Shown here one piece after another: positions 35,801-47,490 of a stretch of 64,000 nucleotides of DNA (the stretch's first letter is position 1; each line of letters starts with the position of its first letter). Source of the DNA: Thunnus maccoyii (lineage: Eukaryota; Chordata; Actinopteri; Scombriformes; Scombridae); assembly GCF_910596095.1 (NCBI RefSeq), contig NC_056550.1, positions 2,480,001 through 2,544,000 on the forward strand. The letters run 5' to 3'. Under the pieces are notes generated by a model. That model saw nothing but the letters and a program-made list of their open reading frames with translations, did no database searches and was not told the origin of the DNA. The position numbers and the translations under genes were made by a program.

Positions 35801-38800
35801 ACACATGATCAGCTCATAAAACATGATGCATTGCTATTGATTAAACTAGCCAACAGTATATGAAGTAGTTATTGTAGTAACTACATTATTAAAATTCTAC
35901 TTACACATTAATGCATTAGTAATAATAATAATAACAACAATATAAGGAATGTATAATAGTATAACATGCTAACAGGAGCCATTCTGCATAATTAGTACCT
36001 TAACTTTTAATACTATAATACATTTAACATAAACCTAAATAAAGTCTGCTGTATACACTTTAGTGGGAGCTGAAAAGCAACAGAGTACATCACAAGGGGC
36101 CCAACAGCAAAGTTTTGCCCCACGTCCCTGTAAAAGGTTAATCCGACCATGACCGTGTAGAATATAAAGTGAGTCTTATGGTTAGTAAAAAATAGCTTAA
36201 CTTTAGCTTTAACTCAGCCAAGGAAGATTCAGAGATCCCTGCTCACCTATAAGAGGCACCCAAAGTACCGCCGATTTTTTTTTTAACCACACAGCTGAGT
36301 GTATTCATTTGATTTCTCATGCAGGTCTAAAGCCCTGTGGCTGCTGTAGTGTAAAAACCAGATACTCCTTAGCCTTAGCCTGTTATCAGTAGCTGATGAG
36401 ATAACTAAGACCCCAAATATTTGTGGAAAAAGGGAAGTGATGCCTTTGATGTCCAGGCTTTGAAAAGGAAAGATGAACAATCATCCATCACAAAGCATGG
36501 CTGTGTGTCCATTGTGGTTTGATTTGAAATAACTGAGAGAACAGATATGCAGAAATATGTAAACCAATGTCTAATTGTCAGACTACACAGTCTGAACCAA
36601 AACAGTAAAGTTGCAGCCATAAAACCAAGATAATTAAGTCTCTAAAAAGCTCTGTAGAGCTGAGGGGAACTGCAGACTTGGTGATAATTCTCTGTGGGTT
36701 TGTCACATTACATGTAGTCATGTGGCCCATTGAAAACGTACACATATTGAATAGTGCAGCTTTAAATTTATGTAAAAATGGAAAGTAACTGACACCAAAT
36801 TGCCTAGTATTGGTCTCTTTTGGCTTAGCCACCATTGTTGTCTTAGAAACATAAAAACAATTATGATTCCAAGCATTTTGCCTGTTTTCCTCTCCAGGAG
36901 TGAAGAATATGTTCCAGACGAAAGACATGGAGTATGTCAATGTGTCGCTGCCATGGATGTCTGATCACTACGCCATGATCCCTCAGCTGGTGGAGAAGCA
37001 ACTAAAAACAGAACAGGTCTGCCTTTACGTTCATTCACTTCCTTTATATGTTCGCTTGCATTCAGTTGACAGTATTTAGATGATAGTAACAGGAATAAGC
37101 AACATTGGGGAACAAAATTATGAACCATTCAAGCCTTTACAGTGTGGAGAGAGCATAAAATGTTCTCTGCTTAGACACCAGAATGCCTCCCAGTGTTATT
37201 TTTATAGATAGCATTTTGGACATCTGATGGATATTATGATTGTTCTGATAGCGTTAATTATCCTGATGACTGGACAGCATAGTTGGATATTGACCAACTG
37301 GTACAATTTTATTATCCCTGTCATCACTGGTGGACTCAGGGGGTTATGTTGTTAATCTTAATTAAGAATGTAGCCTTTTTACGAAACATGCATCGTTGTT
37401 CTCTGCTGATCAGGGCCTATTGAATGTATCAGGTGCCCCTTACATTTTTTGAGTCCACCACTGCCTGTCATATTTATGAATTGCCTCTGTAATGAAGGAG
37501 TTTATTCCAAAATACCTGTGCAATTAGCACAGGTATTTTGTCTTTTAATGTCCTTTAAAAAAAACACAACAATCGCTGAGTACATCTTTTATTATTAGAC
37601 AATTGTAAAAGTAACAATCTATAATAAAAAAATTGTAATTTAGGAATCTGTTGTACACATTAGAAACTTCACTCTTACACTACAGGTTTAATTTCATTAG
37701 ATTTTGATGCACCTGTTGCATACATTTAATAAAGAAAAAATTCCCAAAACTGTTGTGAATCTTTAATGCTGTAAAATTTATTGTAGAATATATATTAATG
37801 CAATCCATTGTTTTAAATGACTGATCTGTTTTCATATAGCCAATCAAAATCTTTCATTTTAGATTGTGTTGAATAAAGCTACAATGTCACAATGTTACAT
37901 CGGATGCAGGAAGTCACACTGACAATGAGCAAGATAGCAGCCTAAGACACAACACTTGAGCCATAGACGTTAAAGCAACATTAATCAATATTTTTGTGTC
38001 TACAATCGATCAAATCACAAAGTCTAACATGAAAAGAGTCTCTCATAGTAACAAATCCACAGAGAATTGTCACCAATTCTTCAGTTCCCCTCAGTTTTAA
38101 ACTGTAGAATGTTTTCTCTCTTTCATCTCATTGTTTTGTTTTTTTGGCCCAAACCTTTTGGTTCTGTCAACCTTCAGCAATAGTAGGCAGCTTTTTTAAG
38201 TGAAAAAGCTCCGATAAACCTACACTGTACACTACCTGTTCAGCACCAAACAGCAGACACACAAAGCTAGCAACTAGCCAGTGAACATAGTGGAGCATTT
38301 AGCAGCAACACACAAATATTTCAGAATTGGTGGAGCCCAAACCAGAATTAAAAGAAGATTGAATATTGGACTTACATTCATCATCTGGACTTCAAATCAA
38401 CACCATTGTTGTTCTCTGGATGTGTAACTAGGCAACTGTCTGCTAACATGTTGCTATAACAACTTTACAAAGAGAATATGTCATTGTCACAATTGATTAT
38501 TATATGTCACTTCTGTCCAGTTAGATGCTGGTGGAGTCCTTATTCTGCAGGATTTTAATTAATCACTTGTATAACTAGATATGTTTTATCATTGTGGTAA
38601 TATTGCAGGATATTAGACAGCTCAAAAGCTGTCTTTTTAAAGTTACAACTTGTCAAGGAGCCCATTTATGACACACTCAGAGACAACCTTTTCCTAATCC
38701 AACTGTGCTCTGGCGAGCAAAGTTACTCTTGAAACATTAGCCGTGGGACTAATGTCCAGTATGACACCTCTACAGGAAGCAGCTCTGCCTTATGACGCCA

Positions 38801-40392
38801 AGACTCCTCGCTACCTCCACATCGCCAGCAACAAGACCAACCGCTGGGGCCACCAGCGCTCCTACAGGCTGCAGGTGTTCAGCTTTACTGGAGACCACCT
38901 CCCAGAGAGCCAGGCTGAGGAGAGGGCCATGTCATGGGCCAGGTGAGACTGGACAGTCAAAAAACCTTAGATCCTCAAAAGCTAATAATAGCAAGCATTT
39001 CTTCATCTTGATGATTGAAAATAATGTTTGACAATGTGTTTTACTGATACTCACATGAATATTGAATACAACACTTGGATTGAGTTTATTATAAACTATT
39101 CAGGTGAAAATTACAGTAAGTACTTACTGTGCAGCATGGCTTGAAAGTAACAATCAGCCCCCCTGTGGACAGGGAAGTCCGGGAGTCAGACTGTATGTTT
39201 TTGTTTCTGTGGGGACAATTTCCTCCAGTCAAAGTACTTTGGAGGAAGGAAGTTACATACACTGCCTGATGGGAGTTTGCATGTGCTAAATTAAAGGATT
39301 AATATTGGGACCACTTATGTGATGCCACTGGGTTACATATTATGCAAATATGACATTAAATTTCGCCTGTATGCAGACGACACACTGCTGTATGTTGCAG
39401 CACATCCTGATGAGAACAGCCCTCAATTTCGGAGTGATATTAGACTTTAACCTTTCGCTTGAAAATCAAATGACAAAGGTTTTTCAGTTATGGTTTTTAC
39501 CCTTGAAGACCTTAGCCAAATCATTTTTAACTTTCATAGACAAGGAGAAAGTAGTTTGCTTTCATCTCCTCTCAGTGAAATTGCAGTTCTCTTTATTCAG
39601 TCTCAGCCAAAAATCAGTAATGCCCTTTCAGCAGGAGACCTAGTTTTTTTTGATTACTGTAATTTAATCTTGACCAAGTATTTTCATTGCTTATCCCCAA
39701 CCATACCTCCACCATAATTTATTTGCCATAACAATGATCTTTTCCTAACCTTAACCATAGTGTAGTTGCTTTGCATAAAAATTGTAGAACAAGAATTTGG
39801 ATGTAAAATTTAACATTCTTGTCTGGTGATGTCTCTTCTGTCTGTCTCTCTGCAGGTATAAGGTTGCCATCACCAAGCAGAAGGACTTAGAGCAGACTAG
39901 CAGCAGCCTGTACAATCAAAACAACATCTGGAATCCAGCTGTTGACTTCAGCAAGTACATCGAAGACAACGAAAGCATTGAAGACGAGGTGTGTTGAGAT
40001 GGAATCTGCATGTTAAAACATAGAAAACTACAAACATGGTAATGAACCTTAGGAGATGTAAATAAAGACATTTACATGATTGTTTGAAACTGTGTCCCTA
40101 GGACCTGGTTGCCTGGGTGACCACCGGCTTCCTCCACATCCCTCATGCCGAGGACATCCCTAACACGGTAACCGTGGGCAATGGGGGTGGGGTCCTGCTG
40201 CGACCCCACAATTACTTTGACAATGACCCGTCCATCCACTCTGCTGATGGGGTGTACTTCAGCCCGGGCAGTGAGGAAAGCTGTGACAACAACAGGATGG
40301 CCTGCCTTGCTGAAGAGACCTGTAGCCCCACGCTGGAACCCTTCACCTACCATGGCTTTGAGGGAGTCATGAAGTTTGAAGATTGGGTCTGA
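31265..40392 (+). CDS. aoc2: Membrane copper amine oxidase, AOC2/AOC3 family (copy 1), five coding exons
   Basis: Primary-amine oxidase: it converts R-CH2-NH2, O2 and water to aldehyde, ammonia and H2O2 using copper and topaquinone (TPQ). Exons 31265-32822, 36898-37016, 38776-38942, 39856-39988 and 40102-40392 join in frame to 755 residues (human AOC3: 763). A short N-terminus and one membrane helix (about residues 7-27) fit a type II surface protein. Catalytic features are present: base Asp372 (FLDSSIGIG), TPQ precursor Tyr457 in GNYDY, copper ligands His506 and His508 (IHTHF) and His671 (FLHIPHAED). The residue two before the TPQ is Gly, as in AOC2; AOC3 has the Leu gate. The ATG at 31265 has A at -3 and precedes the helix; upstream in-frame sequence has no ATG. 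Introns carry many repeats. AOC2 versus AOC3 naming in fish is uncertain, so the symbol is tentative. Confidence 0.93.
32900..33085. other. Start of intron 1 of aoc copy 1, nothing recognised
   Basis: AT-rich intronic sequence. An aataaag word near 32902 lies just past the donor and could serve an unspliced or intron-retained short transcript; this is only a possibility. Confidence 0.25.
33090..33775. mobile_element. Long inverted-repeat (foldback/MITE-like) element in intron 1 of aoc copy 1
   Basis: The left arm (about 33090-33235) and right arm (about 33643-33775) are inverted copies. The core acagagagggtggtgcaatt...ggtacaaattataag is identical in both, and the outer parts (ataggtcctttagttttat versus the reverse of ataaaattaagggacctgt) are diverged. 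The spacer is about 400 bp with no coding sequence. The ends are approximate. Confidence 0.8.
33780..34680. other. Intron 1 of aoc copy 1, nothing recognised
   Basis: Contains a more GC-rich patch (34130-34560) of possible repeat origin but no coding exon. Confidence 0.35.
34687..34941. repeat. Perfect 44-bp direct repeat in intron 1 of aoc copy 1
   Basis: 34687-34730 and 34898-34941 are identical (tgtaggagttgatgggaac...), offset 211 bases. Perfect identity amid diverged sequence suggests a recent local duplication or the two ends of a small insertion. Confidence 0.9.
35650..36010. repeat. Diverged copy of repeat family B
   Basis: ttttgaggtacatgtattttacttgtctccat...cttcactacattttggtggaaaatactgtactttttactt matches the core of the family at 26400-26540 at lower similarity. 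Confidence 0.6.
36630..36870 (+). repeat. Dispersed repeat family A, copy 2
   Basis: gaactgcagacttggtgataattctctgtgggtttgtcac...catgtggccc is shared with 44735-44835 and, inverted, with 13735-13790 and 38045-38100. It ends only about 30 bases before the exon 2 acceptor at 36897, so repeat sequence abuts the splice site. Confidence 0.65.
36898..37016 (+). CDS. aoc2: aoc copy 1, coding exon 2
   Basis: 119 nt, acceptor cctctccag, donor gaacag|gtctgc. It encodes [20 protein letters not shown] and a run ending VEKQLKTEQ. The same length and phases occur in copy 2. Confidence 0.93.
37508..37540. repeat. Perfect 14-bp hairpin with 5-base loop
   Basis: caaaatacctgtgc, loop aatta, then the exact reverse complement. 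It lies in intron 2 of aoc copy 1, and no function can be assigned. Confidence 0.85.
37985..38400 (-). repeat. Dispersed repeat family A, copy 3 (inverted)
   Basis: aatccacagagaattgtcaccaattcttcagttcccctcag is the inverted core of the family. It shares the following region (cagcaccaaacagcagacac, gctagcaact) with copy 1 at 13690-14105. Confidence 0.6.
38776..38942 (+). CDS. aoc2: aoc copy 1, coding exon 3
   Basis: 167 nt, acceptor cctctacag, donor gccag|gtgaga. It encodes [20 protein letters not shown] through EERAMSWAR, part of the catalytic beta-sandwich. Confidence 0.95.
39285..39720 (+). pseudogene. L2-like LINE reverse-transcriptase fragment in intron 3 of aoc copy 1
   Basis: [11 protein letters not shown] (39363-39395) is the YADD catalytic block of a non-LTR reverse transcriptase. 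Then, in other frames, come [19 protein letters not shown] and [12 protein letters not shown], which follow in L2-like LINEs. Frameshifts and missing segments make it a decayed fragment, in the same orientation as the gene. Confidence 0.75.
39856..39988 (+). CDS. aoc2: aoc copy 1, coding exon 4
   Basis: 133 nt, acceptor tctctgcag, donor gacgag|gtgtgt. It encodes [13 protein letters not shown] through [14 protein letters not shown]. Confidence 0.95.
40102..40392 (+). CDS. aoc2: aoc copy 1, coding exon 5 and stop
   Basis: 291 nt including TGA, acceptor gtccctag. It holds the third copper ligand His671 in [13 protein letters not shown], the [18 protein letters not shown] block and a Cys-containing C-terminal tail. 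The last residues ([10 protein letters not shown]) differ from copy 2. Confidence 0.95.
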   Translation, partial: DLVAWVTTGFLHIPHAEDIPNTVTVGNGGGVLLRPHNYFDNDPSIHSADGVYFSPGSEESCDNNRMACLAEETCSPTLEPFTYHGFEGVMKFEDWV

Positions 40393-40539
40393 TTTATTGA
40401 GCACTGAAACGCAACAGCTTCAGAGCCCTGATGAGCTCAGACATGTGCTTGGGCTTACAAATCAATCCATCATGAAGTTTATGTCGAGGTTTATAGGGTT
40501 TTGGGACAGAAAATTATTTGTGCTACACATGTTTTACAG

Positions 40540-40900
40540 CTGCAGGAATTTGAGTAAAGGAATAGTTCAACATTTTTGGGAATATGGTTATACACTTTCT
40601 CTCTGAGATTGAGATGGTCATGTCTGTGTGTCCAGCACAGAGCTGAACTCTAACTCTCTCACGTTGTATCAGGTTTGTTTAGTCAATACACAAACAGTAA
40701 TATAAACACAACAATTTGTGGTTTTAGGGGGTGTTATATGCTGGAACAATTTCTCCTGGAGCCTTGTCGTCACAGTGAGGTTGCCAGGTTTGGTACCATT
40801 GTGCAGGTACAGACCAATTGTTCACAGACTATATATCACAATCCTGCGCTATAGCAGGAGACACTGCACAAAGACGCTGGGGAAATAGTTCCAACATGTA
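40540..40900 (+). repeat. Fish repeat just downstream of aoc copy 1
   Basis: aaaggaatagttcaacatttttgggaatatggttatacactttctctc...gagatggtcatgtctgtgtg is the start of the repeat that is split by a Tc1-like insertion at 16175-17115. It probably forms part of the 3' UTR or follows it; no poly-A signal could be assigned confidently. Confidence 0.55.
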
Positions 40901-41890
40901 ACTCCACAAAAAAGACAAGCTACCCCCCTCTGTTCTCCATGGTTCTAATTTCATTACATGCAAATGTATGCACCATGTAAACATAATGCAAGACTAGGTA
41001 GCAATACAGTAGACAACTTAAAGCCCTTAATTTTTTCTTTTTTGCTTTTCTTTATGTTGTGCTTTAGCGCTGTACAGTATATTTCCAGACAAATTTGCAA
41101 TGACTCAAATTATCACAAAATAATTGTTACACGGTGAACTTGGGGCCTTTCGGATGGTAATGTAGCCTTGATGGATGCATACAGTATGGCTGACTAGAAT
41201 GTAGGGAATCAATCTATTGTATGGTTTCAATGATAATTCAAATGATATTTCAGTTCTAGTTCCAACACCTGTACCCCCAGCACCATGCCCTTTGGTTCTT
41301 TCTGAACATGTAATTTTTTGAAAATGTCTTGTAACTTCCTAAAACAGCTGGCCACTGTAGTTTTTAACAAATGTCAGTCAAACGGGGAAATTATGCATTT
41401 CTTGGGGACTATTTTCAGTGGAGGATGAATCCACATTTGGTGTTCTAGTGAGTATTTCTGGAAGCAGGACGGTGTTGGTATTTCTGGCAGCAGGAGGGTG
41501 TGTGTGTGGGATTAAGTCAAAGTAAACTACAGATATGTGCAGTGTTTGTGTTTATGATAATGAAGGGTCATGTCAAACAGTGGAACAGTGTGAGTCATTA
41601 AGTGGAACAGTGTGGCTCGTTATATTTTTGGCAACAGTGGATCTCTACACCACAAAGGAATAAAGACATATCAGGCTTTGATACACACACAATACATGCT
41701 AGAAGGATGTATTCATCTTTGGCTTGGCTCTGCACATGAGATTTTGGTCCGGTCTGTAGTAATTTTATTGATTTAAAGAAAGATTGGTAATAGGCACCAC
41801 TAAAGCAAAATACAAATGACATGATAATATGGGTCTTGCCTTATTTTCTAATCTTGAGGCCCTGTTTTGAATAGTTTTAAGACTAATGTT
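40900..41890. other. Intergenic DNA between aoc copy 1 and the next repeats
   Basis: No gene or bounded element recognised. Confidence 0.4.
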
Positions 41891-41904
41891 GCATATTTCT
41901 AATT

Positions 41905-42003
41905 AGGGACCGAGCCCAAAAGGCAGAGGACTACTAAGGGCGAGGACCCTATTGTTTTTTGTGTGTTTGTTTCTTTCTTTCTTTCTCTTTCTTTCTTTCT
42001 TTC

Positions 42004-42081
<78 letters not shown>

Positions 42082-43095
42082 TATTATTACGGGACTTAAA
42101 CCCTAAATTTGACCCCCAAAACATGCTCAAAAACTCACCAAATTTGGCACACACATCAGGTCTGGTGAAAAATTTGTTAAAAACTTTGTAATAACTTGAA
42201 CGGTTTGGATTTTTGTAAGACCTGAAAGTTGCAGTGCCACATCACACCTTACAATGTAAAACAATGGGGAGGCAATCTATGGGCATGAACTTTGTGTCAA
42301 ACAGAGGCTTCTGACATCTAAACTATAAGTCTGACCACTTTCAAACCTATATCAATGGATTCACCGTGAAATTTCCTACTAATGAATGATTTTTAATGTA
42401 AGATTTGGCTAAAGTAATGGGATTTATGAGGAGATTTGACAAAAAGCATACTCAAAATCCTCTTCTCCAGCTGCTCCTGGCGATGTCACTCCCTCAGTGC
42501 TGCCAAACATTCCGCAATACACACTCTGATTATAACTGATTATAAAATCACAGGAGGAGCAAGAAAAGACTCACACTCTAATATCTTAAAAACAATAAAA
42601 GATAGAAAACACATGTAAATTCCAGATTTGTAGGTCAAAGTCTTGTGACTCATTTAAAGTTCAAATGAAGTCTGTATCTAAAACTATGCGGAAGCAGTTA
42701 ATGTTCAAAAAGGTGTGGGTTCACTCACACTCTCCATTCAAATCAAGCTTTCACCAGGTCATGTAGATTAAAAGTCTTTCCTTTTCTAAAAATAGACTTG
42801 ATGAAAATTAGGAAAACAATTTGTTTTACACACAAACTCATCGAGAGTTTTCAATTTACTAATTGAAATTCAAGTGAATGGGCTCAAAACTTGCATGATT
42901 TTGATGACACAGGTGTGAGCAAGACAGACATGTCTCACCCTGCAGAAAATTCTCATCCTGTCAATCAATCTTTCAAAATAAAAGCACACCACATTTGTAA
43001 TAAATATCCCTCATTTTTAAAAAGCAAAATGATCTGATCCCGATGGGCCAGAGTGTGAGGTCCCAACCAACACTGCTTGCAGCTTTAATTTTGTT
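41905..43095. repeat. Long common fish repeat (gaccgagccc...gcttgcagcttta)
   Basis: It begins gggaccgagcccaaaaggcagagg...ggaccctattg, then the TTTC array, and continues with attacgggacttaaaccctaaatttgacccccaaaacatgctc and aaactcaccaaatttggcacacac. It ends near ggtcccaaccaacactgcttgcagc. This phrase set is a well-known abundant teleost interspersed repeat, roughly 1.2 kb. No transposase is encoded. Confidence 0.65.
41969..42083. repeat. (TTTC)n microsatellite
   Basis: About 115 bases of tttc/ctttt units with a few interruptions, inside the repeat at 41905-43095. Confidence 0.97.
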
Positions 43096-43779
43096 TTTTT
43101 GGTTTTTTTTGGATCACACAGTAATACAGGCAGTTTTGCCCCAGTACCCCCTAGCAGGTCAATGTGGCTAAAGATTTCTGTGGTTTGATCCCACAAAGTA
43201 TTTGTCATGGCTGAAATAGACCAAAAATGTAGTTATTATTAGGCTAACAGGAATAACAGTTATAACATGAGTAATGGAATTTGTGTTGCCTGGGATTTCA
43301 AAACCATAAGATGTCATCTTCAGAAATGTGATCTATAATTTGAGATTTTGCAAGCAACAAAGTTTCAAGAGCTATCATCCATCATCTTTTCATAATGGTT
43401 TCAATCATTTCTGCTTTTATGCTAGCTAATATTATTTAGCGTGAAGTCAAAATTAATCCAAATGGCACTGCAAAAGACACATTTCTTTCTTTTTTTCTCT
43501 GATGAACCACTGTGATGTAAACTACGACATAAACATTGTGAACTCACACTGTACAGTCAACTATGTGTAAATGAGTGCACTGATGAATATGAACATTCAA
43601 TCCAAAGTAGGATCCTTCTCTGATGTGGCTCGAGGCTGGGACTACTGAACATCTGATTGTTGTTTTACTCATTTTGGATATTCTTTCTACAGTGCAGAAT
43701 TCAGAGGAACTTTGTCTTTGTTGTTGTTGAAGAGATTATTTGTTTAAGAAGAGGTCTGCATCTGATCCTTTGCAAACAC

Positions 43780-44065
43780 AAACACACACACACACACACA
43801 CAAACACACAAGTTTGTGCAGCTATCCTTGTCCATTCATTTTGTACAGCCTAACCCTAACCCTAACCGTAACCAATTCATGCCTAACCCTAACCTTAACC
43901 TAACCTCAATTCACACCTTACCCGTGACCTTAACCAGGGCCTCAGAAATGACGTTTTGCCGCATTGGGACCATGAAGACTATTGGTCCCAAAGTTTATAC
44001 CAGAGATGGTCCCAATAAGGATAGAAATGTGCATACATGCACACATACACACACACACTAGTTTT
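43780..44065. repeat. CA microsatellite and telomere-like repeats in a common fish element
   Basis: A CA array (43783-43812) is followed by cctaaccctaaccctaaccgtaacc and degenerate taaccc words to about 43935. Then comes attgggaccatgaagactattggtcccaaag...gatggtcccaataagg and a second CA array (44040-44060). The ggtccc-type palindromes with taaccc words occur together in a widespread fish repeat, so this is not evidence of a chromosome end. Confidence 0.7.
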
Positions 44066-44559
44066 AACAAATTTCTCAAAATTTTCATACAAGAATTTAT
44101 ATATTTTGATTTTATAATATTAGTGTTATTCAGCATTGCTTTGGGGTTAGGGTTATGGTTACTTAATGCTACTAAAAGAAAAACATTGTTATACAGACTG
44201 AATGGAAATTTGAGTCACTGAAAATACACACACACTCACACACACACACACACACAAAGAGAAATGTGTAGGTCTCACTCTTCAACATTGTTTTTCCAGG
44301 AGGTAGGAAATTGAAACCAGACCATCAAAGCAAGGGTAAAAAAACACACACACATCCAACTTCACTCTAGAGACTGTACTTCGTGGGAACAGAGTCAGCA
44401 GATGGGATGGATGCATGTAAGGTTCAGTGTTTGTTTGTGTGTGTGTGTCCCTTTGTGTCACATTGTAAGTGGTTCTTTGCCTCAGAGGTCAAATAAAATG
44501 TTTCTGTGAAGGCTTTCATGCTCCTCTGTGACTTGCACTTGTTTAAGAATGCCAGTGTT

Positions 44560-44697
<138 letters not shown>

Positions 44698-44729
44698 CGG
44701 CAGCAGAATAACCACAAAATGAAATGAAG

Positions 44730-44940
44730 CTCTGCTCTCTAAGGTGAACTGCAGAATTGGTGATAATTCTCTCTAAGTTTGTCACCATGAACAACACCTT
44801 CACATTACACATAGTGATTTGACCCATGGTTAATATAAATATATTTATTAGAGCAGTATGGTTATATTTTGGCTCTTTTGTCTGGTTAGCTCCACCTTTT
44901 TTTATGAAGAGAAAATTAGATGTGATAATTATAATGCTCA
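44730..44940 (+). repeat. Dispersed repeat family A, copy 4
   Basis: aaggtgaactgcagaattggtgataattctctctaagtttgtcacc and gatttgacccatggttaat match copy 2 at 36650-36740, with an extra segment (atgaacaacacctt). Confidence 0.65.
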
Positions 44941-45357
44941 CATAAATGCCGCAGACTGTAAAATAGCAGTGAAATGACCGTGCTCCACTTCTAACACTGC
45001 CATCAGTCAGAGCAGAATATACAGATTTATACAGTGATGCCCTGTGGAGACACTGTGTTACAACATCTGGAAATTGTTAGCAAAGTGACAGACCCATGGG
45101 AGCCGTTCCAGCCTGAGCCAGAGTATGTTTTGTAATGCACATAAACACATCCTCAACAGTCACAGAACACTTAAAGAACATTGAGCTGGTGGGGTTCATG
45201 GAAATCCATCAATAAGGTTTTATACAATGTGCATACATAAAAGGTGAAATATTAAAAAAATATAGGAATAATTCCTTTTTTTAACTTCTGTTAACCATCT
45301 GGAGTCCAGCACCCTTCAGATGTGCAGTTAGTGCTGGTTAGAGTGAGAATTATTCAT

Positions 45358-45414
45358 GATGAAATGATTTCACTCAGTCAGACACTGATGAAATGATTTC
45401 ACTCAGTCAGACAC
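45358..45414. repeat. 29-bp tandem duplication
   Basis: gatgaaatgatttcactcag... is repeated twice in perfect register (45358-45386 and 45387-45414). Confidence 0.95.
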
Positions 45415-45754
45415 AAACATGAAATAGAATGATGTAAAAAAAAAAAGAAAAAAAAAGTTTTGGTTTTATTTGTCCATGTTTTTCTCTCCAACTTCATAAA
45501 ATCTCAAGCTTTTAACCTTTCATTTAGCTGTATTGTTGAGTTTATTGAGTTTTTATTGCAGCTCAATCAGACTTATATAATTGTATTTAATGGTCTTTTG
45601 TGCAACTTGTAAAAGAAAGCAAAAGTAACACAGTTTATGGACCATTGCTACAATCTGCAGTGGCGCCTTGCGTAGCACGAGTTGCTGCAAAGAGAGGTCA
45701 AAGAGCAAAATGAAGCTCTCTCATTTACTTATCCAAAAAAATTCTTATGGAGGC

Positions 45755-46584
45755 GAGGCAAGTTTATTTTTATAGCACATTTAAACAACAAGGCAATTCA
45801 AAGTTCTTTACATAGAGCATAAAAGGTATCAAGACAGAATATAAAAGCAACGCAAGACAATGTAAGGAGACATTTAAATACAATTAAAAAGTGTCAAATT
45901 TTGAAATAGAAAGAAGCTAAAATAGAATAAGACAGATAAAACAGGAGAATAAAAGTTACAGTGCAGTGTAAGATATTAACCGTCAAATTCGGTTTAATAA
46001 AAGGCAGCGACAAACAGAAAAGTCTTCAGCTGTGATTTAAAAAGAACTGACAGTTGCAGAAAACCTGCAGTTTTCCAGGAGTTTGTTCCAAATGTGTGGA
46101 GCATAAAGACTGAACGCTGCTTCTCCAAGTTTAGTTTTGACTCTGGGGACAGGAAGCAGGCCTGTCCCAGACGACCTGAGAGGTCTGGATGATTCCTAAC
46201 GTAGCAGCAGATCAGAAATGTATTTTGGCCCTAAACCATTCAGTGCTTTATAAATCAACAGCAGTATTTTGAAATCAATTCTTTGACAGACAGGAAGCCA
46301 GTGTAAAGATCTCAGAGCTGGGGTGATATGATCCACTTTCTTGGCTGCTCGAGCAGCAGCGTTCTGAATCAGCGGCAGCTGTCTGATCGATTTTTTAGGG
46401 AGACCTGTGAAGACACCGTTACAGTAGTCGAGTCTACTGAAGATAAATGCATGGACAAGTTTTTCCAAATCCTGCTTAGACATAAGTCCTTTAATTCTTG
46501 ATATATTTCTCAGGTGATAGTAGGCTGACTTTGTAATTGTCTTCATGTGGCTGTTGAAATTCAGATCTGAGTCCATGACTACAC
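45755..46584 (-). mobile_element. L2-like LINE, 3' part (left of the nested LTR element)
   Basis: On the minus strand it encodes the C-terminal part of an L2-like reverse transcriptase: SDLNFNSHMKTITKSAYYHL, LEKLVHAFIFSRLDYCNG and LRSLHWLPVCQRIDFKILL, then ALNGLGPKYISDLLLR. Its 3' UTR-like end (45755-45990) has aggcgaggcaagtttattttta and caaggcaattcaaag phrases. The frame has small deletions but is well preserved. The 5' continuation is at 52183-52395, on the other side of the LTR retrotransposon. Confidence 0.85.
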
Positions 46585-46848
46585 TGTGACGGGGCGCCCG
46601 TGAACGCTCCGTCATGCCCTAACCGGCGTGCGTTTCTCTCTCTCTTGGCCGGAGAGAGAGCGCCGGTGCCGGGAGCGCACAGCGCGCAGCGCTCCCACTG
46701 TTCCTGCGGAGCCATGCTCCGGTGAAAACTGTTCCTTGCAGGCCCGCACTTGTGTCCCGCGGTCCTGCACTCCCACAAACTTTTACCCACTGTCCGAACT
46801 CTTTTCTGCACGCTAGGCGTTCGAGGGTGCACACTCGGCGCTGACGCG

Positions 46849-46880
<32 letters not shown>

Positions 46881-47470
46881 ACACACACACATACACTTAC
46901 CTGCTGCTGCTGCCTCTGGTTGCCTCCGGGCATGGGCCAAACTGAGGCACTTCCTGGACACACTATAAATTGTGCTTGGTGGCGCGCTTAAGAGGGTCAG
47001 GTGACCATGGACTATACCATCGACATTGTATGAACTGATATTTTATGATTTATTTTGGTTTGGGGGTATTTGGGCCATCGCTGTATGGAGGGCGATTAGT
47101 GCCATTTTTCCTGTATGCAAAATATATCATTGATTTTTGAAATTATGTTTGTTGTGTTGTCAAATTTGATTGTAGGATGCTATAATTTGGTAATTGGTTT
47201 GCCCGGGGGAGGGGCTAAGAATATATAAGGGGGAGCTCTGCTCATTCAGGTTGGTTGGGTTTTTGGTCGTGGCTAAGTAACAATGTGGGTGACAAACTGC
47301 CAGTGTGAAACCTGTCGTGTAAATACTTTTTTTTGTTATTAGGGTTTTTTTCCACTCCTGCACTGTAAATATTTTTGCCACTCTTGTTTGGGGGAACTTG
47401 GTGTGAATAAAAAATCACCACGCTGAAGTTTCTCGTCGTCTGAGCCATCATTGAAAGCGAACCCGCGACA
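46585..47470 (+). repeat. Left (5') LTR
   Basis: 886 bp from tgtgacgggg to cccgcgaca. It has a TATA box atatataagg at 47221-47230 and a poly-A signal aataaa at 47406-47411, placing U3/R/U5 in the usual order. A CA microsatellite lies at 46850-46892. Compared with the right LTR it carries an extra 16 bp near 46702-46717. Confidence 0.95.
47221..47230 (+). promoter_or_regulatory. TATA box of the left LTR
   Basis: atatataagg followed by a GA-rich start region. The same site in the right LTR is at 51933-51942. It is the likely promoter of the element's genomic RNA. Confidence 0.6.
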
Positions 47471-47472
47471 TT

Positions 47473-47490
47473 TGGTGTCAGAAGTGGGAT
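47473..47490 (+). other. Primer binding site complementary to tRNA-Leu
   Basis: The 18 bases starting tggtgtcagaag lie two bases after the LTR. They are complementary to the 3' end of a vertebrate tRNA-Leu (...cttctgaca plus CCA) as I recall it. Its last bases overlap the gag ATG at 47489. Confidence 0.75.

Noticed and set aside
43853..43935. Interstitial telomere repeat / chromosome end
   Set aside because: The taaccc words are degenerate and sit inside a ggtccc-palindrome repeat common in fish, and unique DNA continues on both sides.
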